In this document: piece by piece, positions 13,939 through 19,226 of the stretch
Layout: each line of letters opens with the position of its first letter
Numbering within the stretch: position 1 is the first letter of the stretch
Position numbers and translations under genes: made by a program
Source of the DNA: SCTG01 sp036005325
GTDB lineage: Bacteria; Nitrospirota; Nitrospiria; Nitrospirales; NS-4
NCBI GenBank assembly: GCA_036005325.1
Contig: DASYQR010000085.1
Coordinates: 1-19,226 of the forward strand
Reading direction: 5' to 3'
Length of the DNA: 19,226 nt
The notes under the pieces: model-generated
The model's input: only the letters and a program-made list of their open reading frames with translations
What the model was told of the DNA's origin: nothing
Databases searched by the model: none

Positions 13939-15140
13939 TGCTTCTCCCGCCAGACCGTCTCATACAGGCGTTCAACCTCGCGCACCGTGGATGCGGCATC
14001 AAACCGTTCATCCACGCGCCGCTTGGCGGCTTCCCCATACGCCCGCCGTCGGTCAGGATCCCGCAGCAGGCTCAGCATCGCGAGGGCCAAGGCCTTTTCG
14101 TCGCCAGGCGGCACCAGTAGGCCGGTCTCCCCCTCCCGAACTACATCCGGGATCCCGCCGACGCGCGTGGCCACGACCGGTAATCCCATCGCCATCGCTT
14201 CAACCAACGCCAGTCCCATCCCCTCATTGAGCGAAGGGAGCACGAACAGATCCAATGCCGCCAGGCACTCCGGGACATCCTGTCTCGCCCCGAGGAACAT
14301 CACTCGCCGGCTGATGGCCAGTTCCTCGGCCAACTGGCGGAGGTGTTCCGCCAATGGACCCTCGCCGATCAAGGCGAAACAGGCCTGCGGGACTTCGGCC
14401 AGCACTCGCGGTACGGATTTGAGCAGCCACGCATGCCCCTTGACCGGCACCAGCCGTCCGACGGTTCCGACGATGAGGTCTTCTGGCGGCAGTCCCAACT
14501 CCTTCCGTTTCGCGACCGGATCCACGTGAACCGATCGAAATGCCTGAAGCGCGATACCGCTTGGAATCGTCGCAAATTTCTCCCGTCTGGCGATGCCATA
14601 CTGCGTATGCTCCTGCGCGCCCCGGTCCGTGAGGGTGATGATCCGATCGGTGATCTTCGCCAACAGTCGTTCCGCCAGACACACCAGTCTGCTCTTCACT
14701 CGTCCGTAATACCCGTAGAAGACATGGCCATGCGGCGTATGAATCACCACCGGCACACGGGCAAACCAGGCGGCGATGCGGCCGACGGCGCCGGCTTTGG
14801 AGGTATGCGTATGGACGATGCTCGGCCGCTCCTGCCGCAAGAATCGCCAGAGCGTGATGGTCGCCCATACATCCGAGAGTGGCCTGATCTCACGCACCAG
14901 CGCCGGCACGTTGACCAACGCGACGCCGGCCTGACGGAGTTCCTTCAGGGCAGCGTCGACCTGTGCCGCCTCCGTCGACGTCAAGATTTCCGGGTAGCCA
15001 TACACCAGACATGCGCGAAACCGACGGCGGTCATGCCCCAGCACCGTGCGGAAGGTGTCCATCGCGGAGCCGCCCCTATCGAACTGCGTGATGATATGGA
15101 TGACAGTACGCCGTGAATCCTGGTGGACACGATCGGGCAT
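13935..15140 (-). CDS. GT4-family glycosyltransferase
   Basis: This is a 401-residue GT-B fold retaining glycosyltransferase of the GT4 type. I start it at the ATG at 15140, which overlaps the preceding stop by one base (TAATG), instead of the longer frame to 15215, which adds an arginine-rich low-complexity stretch. The N-terminal domain has 'IIHTQFDRGG'-like acceptor region (actual IITQFDRGG), 'IVHTHTSKAGAVGRIAAWFARVP' and 'HTPHGHVFYGYYG'. The C-terminal domain carries 'VGRLVPVKG' (about 227-235) and the E-x7-E motif E306/E314 in 'NEGMGLALVEAMAMGLPVVAT'. It is probably cytoplasmic or membrane-associated, adding a sugar to the undecaprenyl-linked chain. Donor and acceptor cannot be determined. 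It is in the operon between another glycosyltransferase and WbqC. Confidence 0.92.
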   Translation of the reverse strand: MPDRVHQDSRRTVIHIITQFDRGGSAMDTFRTVLGHDRRRFRACLVYGYPEILTSTEAAQVDAALKELRQAGVALVNVPALVREIRPLSDVWATITLWRFLRQERPSIVHTHTSKAGAVGRIAAWFARVPVVIHTPHGHVFYGYYGRVKSRLVCLAERLLAKITDRIITLTDRGAQEHTQYGIARREKFATIPSGIALQAFRSVHVDPVAKRKELGLPPEDLIVGTVGRLVPVKGHAWLLKSVPRVLAEVPQACFALIGEGPLAEHLRQLAEELAISRRVMFLGARQDVPECLAALDLFVLPSLNEGMGLALVEAMAMGLPVVATRVGGIPDVVREGETGLLVPPGDEKALALAMLSLLRDPDRRRAYGEAAKRRVDERFDAASTVREVERLYETVWREKQ

Positions 15141-16360
15141 TATCGAAAGGATTCCGCGTGAGGACCGCGCACCTCTGACAGTACCGCCTCGAGCTGCTCG
15201 CAGTGACGCGCCCATGTATAGTCGCGCAACACAAGCGCCCGTCCTTCCGCGGAAAGCCGCGCGCGCGCCGCCGGATCAGCCATGAACCGACGGTACAGCG
15301 CGGCAATGCCGGCAGCCAGCGACTCCGCATCAGTCCCCGCTGCCAGAAGAGAAGGGTCGAGCTTGCCCAAGATCTCGTCAGTCGCTCCGACCGAGGTCCC
15401 CAACACGGGCGTCCCCGAGGCCAACGCTTCGACCGTGACGAGCCCAAAGCCTTCGAGTTCGGCGGTCGGCAACACGAACAAATCAGCGGCACGGTAGTAG
15501 TCGGGCAGCAGGGTTTCCGGAACAAATCCGAGGAAGCGCACGCAATCATCCAGCCCCAGAGCCTTTACCTGGGTTTCCAGCTCGGATCGAAGCACCCCGC
15601 TTCCTCCGATCAATAACCGCAGTCGCGGAATGTCCCCGCGCAGCCGTGCCATCGCCTGAATGAGCTCGCCAAGTCCCATGCGCGGCACTAAGTTGCGGAC
15701 CGTGAACAGGACGAATTCCTGTTCCGTCAAACCCAGGGCGGACCGGACTGCTCGGCGGTCTGAAGCGGGAGAGAAGAATTCCGTGTCAACTCCGCCCGGA
15801 ATCAAGTCAATCCGATCGGCTTGGACGCCGTGATAGTCGATGACTCGCTGCTGCATAAAATCGCTCAGCACGACGATCCGCCTGGCCCGTCCGATGACGA
15901 CACGCTCCGTCCACCGTCGCGCAAGAGACGCTATTGAGTATGCGGTGCGTCCCATCAAGCCGGTTGGCGGCCTGTTCCGGGACTCGAATTCCTCATGCGC
16001 CAATGAGAGACAGACATAGATGATGGGCGCAGTAGAAACGCCAAGGGCCAACCCCGGCAAGGACTGGTGAATCACGATCACATCAGGCAGATGCCGGCCG
16101 ACCAACAACTTCCATGCCCGCTTCGCATTGTGCAGAGAAGAGAGAAAAAAACGTATGGCATTGCGTCGATCGACTGCATAGCGCGTTTCGGCAATCTCTC
16201 CGACTTTCTGAATCACCATATCGTCGTCCGTACGCATGCGCGTCAGGACCCGTATGGCATGACCGCGGGATACAAGCCCCAGCGCCTGCGCGCGCAGAAC
16301 CCGTTCGGCGCCGCCAATGACCTGCGCGATGGAGACTTCGGCCACCAGCACGATATTCAT
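15140..16360 (-). CDS. GT4-family glycosyltransferase
   Basis: This is a 406-residue GT-B glycosyltransferase. The start is set at the ATG at 16360 (MNIVLVAEVSIAQVIGGAERVL). A longer frame to 16474 would overlap the small membrane protein gene and adds a non-conserved basic stretch, so I reject it. The N-terminal domain shows the glycine-rich acceptor loop 'QVIGGAERVLRAQALGLVSRGH'. The C-terminal domain has 'VRNLVPRMGLGELI' (about 221-234), a common variant of the phosphate-binding GRLxxxKG motif with methionine in place of lysine, and E303/E311 in 'ELEGFGLVTVEALASGTPVLGT'. It is closer to a different GT4 branch than its downstream neighbour, so the two probably add different sugars. Substrates are unknown. 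Confidence 0.92.
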   Translation of the reverse strand: MNIVLVAEVSIAQVIGGAERVLRAQALGLVSRGHAIRVLTRMRTDDDMVIQKVGEIAETRYAVDRRNAIRFFLSSLHNAKRAWKLLVGRHLPDVIVIHQSLPGLALGVSTAPIIYVCLSLAHEEFESRNRPPTGLMGRTAYSIASLARRWTERVVIGRARRIVVLSDFMQQRVIDYHGVQADRIDLIPGGVDTEFFSPASDRRAVRSALGLTEQEFVLFTVRNLVPRMGLGELIQAMARLRGDIPRLRLLIGGSGVLRSELETQVKALGLDDCVRFLGFVPETLLPDYYRAADLFVLPTAELEGFGLVTVEALASGTPVLGTSVGATDEILGKLDPSLLAAGTDAESLAAGIAALYRRFMADPAARARLSAEGRALVLRDYTWARHCEQLEAVLSEVRGPHAESFR

Positions 16361-16376
16361 AGGAAACGTCTTTCCA

Positions 16377-16577
16377 TCACCGTCCGCTCTTCTCGGCCGG
16401 GCTTTGTTCCAATGTTTTTTCCCGTGAACTGTCCTTTGGCTCATAGCCCAGGGGGATGTTCGAATAAAAGGCATTGAAGAACCGGCTCACCGCCAGGGCA
16501 ATCACAACACCCACTGCGCAGAGCATTAATACCAACCCCAGGAACCTCAGTCTCTTCCGCCATCTAGTTCGGGACAC
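16377..16577 (-). CDS. Small single-helix membrane protein (~66 aa)
   Basis: This is a short gene in the 237-bp gap between the methyltransferase and glycosyltransferase starts. The product has a strongly basic N-terminus (RTRWRKRLR), one membrane helix (LGLVLMLCAVGVVIALAVSRFF) and a charged C-terminal tail beginning 'NAFYSNIPLGYEPKDSSREK'. The basic end should stay in the cytoplasm (Nin-Cout). I prefer the GTG at 16577 because AGGAG lies 5 bp upstream; an ATG at 16601, overlapping the previous stop by four bases, is also possible and would give 74 residues. The gene stops 16 bp before the next start, fitting the operon. It may help assemble or anchor the polysaccharide machinery; function unknown. 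Confidence 0.6.
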   Translation of the reverse strand: MSRTRWRKRLRFLGLVLMLCAVGVVIALAVSRFFNAFYSNIPLGYEPKDSSREKTLEQSPAEKSGR

Positions 16578-16597
16578 AATCTCTCCTCTCCGCCGGA

Positions 16598-17368
16598 TCA
16601 ATAGGGTCGTCTGGCGATGAACCCCAGAAGATAATCACGGGCCCTGAGGGCCGGATCGTCTCGATCAGCCTCATATTCGGCACGGGCCCTGGCTTTGAGA
16701 ACTTCGAACCCTGCCGCATGCAGATCTGTGATGACTTCATCGTGATCGTACATATGGAAGAAGACCTTGGGACGCGAGCGTGCCTGGCTGATTCGGGCAG
16801 TCCACCGGTCATTGTCGCCCAGCCCGCCGTCATATCCCAATTGACGGGCCAGTCGCCGAATTCGATTCGCCCAGGCAAAATAGAGACGGAACTTCCAGCG
16901 GCAGCCTCGGTTGTGCGTCGTCATGGCCAGCATCCCGCCCGGCCGGAGCGCCTTCCAGGCTGACCGAAGCGCTTGAACCCGCCTGTCCCTCCCCGGAATG
17001 AACGCGATCACCTGACCCAGCATTGTCACACCGTCGAAGGTCGCCTCACGGAACGGGAGCGTGGTGAGATCCCCGACAAGAAAGGATATTTCCTGTCCCT
17101 TCGATACCGCGTATGTTCGTGCAGCCTGGACCATTGCCGGGATGAAATCCATCCCGATGACTCGAAACCCGAGATATGACATGGGGACCGCTTCGCGGCC
17201 CCCCCCGCAGCCGACATCCAATACCCGCTGCCCTGGGACAAACGATTGACGGATCAACGCGGTCTCAAATTTGGCAAGCCCCTCTTCGGCAAGGACCGTG
17301 TACGCCGACACCTCGGCCGGGTCTTCATATTTCAAGCGGATCGATGACTCGATGTCCAGTCGCTTCAC
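16598..17368 (-). CDS. Class I SAM-dependent methyltransferase
   Basis: This is a soluble methyltransferase of about 256 residues. Motif I is 'VLDVGCGGGREAVPMSYLGFRVIGMDF' with the SAM-binding glycines and the acidic ribose-binding D at its end; motif II is 'FLVGDLTTLPF' and post-motif 'ATFDGVTMLGQVIAF', followed by 'ALRPGGMLAMTTHN'. The C-terminal part has a basic insertion (FRLYFAWANRIRRLARQLG) that may touch a lipid-linked or anionic substrate. I choose the GTG at 17368, which overlaps the FemAB stop as GTGA like other junctions here and has GAGAAG upstream; an ATG at 17407 would add 13 residues and overlap by 43 bp. It probably methylates a sugar or cap residue of the glycan; the acceptor is unknown. 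Confidence 0.85.
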   Translation of the reverse strand: MKRLDIESSIRLKYEDPAEVSAYTVLAEEGLAKFETALIRQSFVPGQRVLDVGCGGGREAVPMSYLGFRVIGMDFIPAMVQAARTYAVSKGQEISFLVGDLTTLPFREATFDGVTMLGQVIAFIPGRDRRVQALRSAWKALRPGGMLAMTTHNRGCRWKFRLYFAWANRIRRLARQLGYDGGLGDNDRWTARISQARSRPKVFFHMYDHDEVITDLHAAGFEVLKARARAEYEADRDDPALRARDYLLGFIARRPY

Positions 17369-18492
17369 CGCTTGCTTCTCAGATTCTGATAGAGCCGGAA
17401 TACCCATCTCGCCGGCTGCTGGACCCTATATTCCAACCATCGCCAGAAGTCATAGGCCCACGGCTTGATCACTAAATCGTATTCGCCGACGAAACTCACC
17501 AGTTCGGCGTTAAACTTCCGTTTGAATTCATAGACGCCATACTCCGGATCCTCCGGCTGCGGAGTCGCCGAGTGTACCCCACGCATGTCATAGCAGCGGC
17601 ATCCTGCCTCCCAGGACCGGCTCAGGCCCGTCCACTGAAGCAGATACGTTGCCATGAGATTGTGCTCCTCTCCGGTCAATGCCCCATACATGTACCAAGC
17701 GGTCCGCCCGAATCGTATGACTTGAATGGCAGCGAGCATGCGACCTTGGTGCGTGGCAAAAAGGTACTCCCCTAATCCGGTCTGGATACAATGGCGCCAG
17801 ATGGCCTCATGGAACCGGTCACCTCGGACAGGAAAACCCTTCTTCTGTCCGGCTTCCCAGAGCAGGTGATGAAAGATCAGGAACGCGTCCCGGTCGGTCC
17901 GCGGTGTCACAATCACCCCTCTTCGCTCCGCCAGGCTGATGTTGTATCGGGTCTTGTGCGGCAACGCATGGAGTAAGCCCTGGGGCCCGTCGTATCGATC
18001 CATCGGGATGCGCATCACGTGAATCGGCTGTGAGACACGAAAGAGCCCGTGCTTCTGCTCTCGTTGGAATCCCATCCGCGTGAGCGCATCATGGACCTCC
18101 GTCCGATCCGCCGGAATGGCCGGATCAGCCTGGACCAGAAAGGCGCGCTGGTCACCAGCAACCTGTCGCAGCGCGACGGCAAACATCTCAACAAGAACCG
18201 AGTCATCCCACTCCAGCACCGGTCCTTGCGGAATGTAGAGCAGGCGGAGCGTGGTTCCCGGAATCTTTCGCCGTAAAATGAGGGCAGCCGCACGGATTCT
18301 CCCGTCATCCTCCAGACGGAGAAATAACGGGGTCCACCCGGTGTCCGCCTTGACCCGGGCCCAGGCGCGAGATTGCATCAGGTGGCCGTCAGGATGGCCC
18401 GCCATGAAAACATCCCACCTTTCCCCAGGGTCGTCAGAGGTGACAACAGGGACTAGCTTCCTGACATTTTCACCAGCGGTCAGCACTTGCAT
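17365..18492 (-). CDS. FemAB-type GNAT acyltransferase
   Basis: This 375-residue protein has the double-GNAT FemAB/FemX layout. In Gram-positive bacteria such enzymes use aminoacyl-tRNA to add amino acids to lipid II; Gram-negative members occur in exopolysaccharide loci with unknown acceptors. Visible landmarks are 'GHLMQSRAWARVKADTGWTPLFL' near the N-terminus, 'LRLLYIPQGPVL', 'LLHALPHKTRYNISLAERRGV' (the typical KTRYNI-x-x-A-x-R-x-G-V loop), 'ATHQGRMLAAIQVIRFGRTAWYMYGAL' and the end 'YDMRGVHS...YGVYEFKRKFNAELVSFVGEYDLV'. The ATG at 18492 overlaps the upstream glycosyltransferase stop by one base (TGATG). It likely adds an amino acid or acyl group to an amino sugar of the glycan, by inference. 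No membrane segment is present. Confidence 0.88.
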   Translation of the reverse strand: MQVLTAGENVRKLVPVVTSDDPGERWDVFMAGHPDGHLMQSRAWARVKADTGWTPLFLRLEDDGRIRAAALILRRKIPGTTLRLLYIPQGPVLEWDDSVLVEMFAVALRQVAGDQRAFLVQADPAIPADRTEVHDALTRMGFQREQKHGLFRVSQPIHVMRIPMDRYDGPQGLLHALPHKTRYNISLAERRGVIVTPRTDRDAFLIFHHLLWEAGQKKGFPVRGDRFHEAIWRHCIQTGLGEYLFATHQGRMLAAIQVIRFGRTAWYMYGALTGEEHNLMATYLLQWTGLSRSWEAGCRCYDMRGVHSATPQPEDPEYGVYEFKRKFNAELVSFVGEYDLVIKPWAYDFWRWLEYRVQQPARWVFRLYQNLRSKR

Positions 18493-19226
18493 CAACTAAC
18501 CTCATCCAATACATTCAGTATTTTATCGGCCATTCGATTTGGATTGTACAAGGCAGAGCGGGCAAGGCCTTGTACTGCCAGCTTTTCTCGGTAGCCGGCA
18601 TCTTCAAGCAAGCTGACGAGTGCGCGTTCCCACTCGCTCCGGTCATCCGGATCGATGTGAAGCGCAGCCCCACCGGTGAGTTCCAGGAGGGCGGGCGCCG
18701 TCGAGCAAAGGACGGGAATGCCACAGGCCATGGCTTCCAGAACCGGTAACCCGAAGCCCTCGTATCGGGAAGGAAACGCAAAAAGCGCGGCGCCCCTGTA
18801 GAGACTCGGGAGATCCGCGTCAGGCACGCTCCCGACGGCCCGTATCCCAGCCGCCGTAGTCGACGAACGAAGAAGACGCTGTAGTTCCTGCGGAACCGGT
18901 CCGCCCACCAAGACAAGTGGGTGCTTGGTACGCAGAGATTCCGGCAAGGCGATGTGGGCACGAACGAGATTCGGCACGTTCTTGTGGGGACTGAATCCGC
19001 CCACGTATAAGACATAGCCATGGTCGAGACCGTAGCGCTTCCACACATCGATATCGGCGCGATGGTCCGGCTCGGGATGAAAAATGGCGGTCGTTGCAAG
19101 CGGGATGACGCGCACCTTAACCGGATCCGGAGCAAGCACCCGTTGGACATCACGGGCAGAGGTCATCGAATCAACGACGATCGCGGCAACCCGTCTGACG
19201 ACGAACCAGCAGAACAGGCGGAAGAT
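18492..19226 (-). CDS. GT4-family glycosyltransferase, C-terminal part (cut by right edge)
   Basis: The frame is open to the window edge, so the N-terminal domain is missing. Reading in from the edge there are 20 codons (IFRLFCWFVVRRVAAIVVDS) before the first ATG at 19166; 'AAIVVDSMTSARDVQRVL' is the usual GT4 interdomain 'v-vS-x-x-x-r-d-l' region, which argues that the ATG is internal. The C-terminal domain is complete: 'VRVIPLATTAIFHP', 'YVLYVGGFSPHKNVPNLVRAH' (donor phosphate loop, with K in GFSPHKN) and the E-x7-E motif in 'RYEGFGLPVLEAMACGIPVLCS'. This matches the mannosyl/rhamnosyltransferase-like GT4 branch with the GxxxPHKN signature. It is the first visible gene of the minus-strand operon, coupled to the FemAB gene. 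Confidence 0.9.
   Translation of the reverse strand: MFRLFCWFVVRRVAAIVVDSMTSARDVQRVLAPDPVKVRVIPLATTAIFHPEPDHRADIDVWKRYGLDHGYVLYVGGFSPHKNVPNLVRAHIALPESLRTKHPLVLVGGPVPQELQRLLRSSTTAAGIRAVGSVPDADLPSLYRGAALFAFPSRYEGFGLPVLEAMACGIPVLCSTAPALLELTGGAALHIDPDDRSEWERALVSLLEDAGYREKLAVQGLARSALYNPNRMADKILNVLDEVS

Noticed and set aside
13360..14529. A 389-codon open frame on the plus strand
   Set aside because: It lies antisense to the WbqC and glycosyltransferase genes, whose protein families are clear. The translation is rich in Arg, Ser and Pro and shows no motif, as expected for a shadow in GC-rich DNA.

Overview
The window reads as a chromosomal segment of a moderately GC-rich, Gram-negative-type bacterium. 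The best guess from general resemblance of the proteins is a Nitrospira-like member of the Nitrospirota, but that is inference: no rRNA or other phylogenetic marker is present. I see no tRNA, rRNA, insertion sequence, prophage or CRISPR array, and coding density is very high, with mostly 0-30 bp between genes.

Left part (1-4735): small, mostly single genes on alternating strands, in convergent or tightly divergent pairs. They are an unrecognised 3'-terminal gene fragment, a hypothetical protein, a BamE/SmpA-like membrane-anchored protein, a DUF2007-type protein, a hypothetical protein, a CADD/PqqC-fold heme-oxygenase-like diiron enzyme, a multi-pass membrane protein, an unrecognised 205-residue protein, a ClpS-like adaptor with an altered substrate pocket, and two small hypotheticals separated by a perfect 12-bp inverted repeat.

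Middle (4736-6715): an AT-richer intergenic stretch with a convincing sigma70-type promoter (exact TATAAT) drives a compact three-gene operon: DUF3386, DUF5069 and a secreted HbpS/GlcG-type putative heme-binding protein. Each gene has a strong Shine-Dalgarno sequence.

Right part (6723-19226, all on the minus strand): fourteen consecutive genes, mostly overlapping by 1-4 bp or separated by no more than about 21 bp. In order of transcription they are a glycosyltransferase (cut by the right edge), a FemAB-type acyltransferase, a SAM methyltransferase, a small one-helix membrane protein, two GT4 glycosyltransferases, a WbqC-family protein, a PIG-L deacetylase, a DegT/DnrJ/EryC1 sugar aminotransferase, a WecA/MraY-type polyprenyl-phosphate sugar-1-phosphate transferase, a HAD hydrolase, a ketopantoate-reductase-like protein fused to a sulfite-oxidase-type domain, a D-2-hydroxyacid dehydrogenase and a small protein with an internal duplication. 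The first ten look like a surface or exopolysaccharide locus: WecA primes undecaprenyl phosphate, glycosyltransferases extend the chain, and the aminotransferase, deacetylase, methyltransferase and acyltransferase modify sugars. The last four look like a separate metabolic group joined to the same transcript.

The most unusual items are the ketopantoate reductase fusion, whose C-terminal domain lacks the molybdenum-binding cysteine; the CADD-like enzyme, which keeps the metal ligands but not the sacrificial Tyr or the Lys reported for chlamydial CADD; the ClpS-like protein with Cys/Asn in place of the acidic N-degron-binding residues; and the internally duplicated protein at 6723-7160, which may be a single-chain double ribbon-helix-helix.
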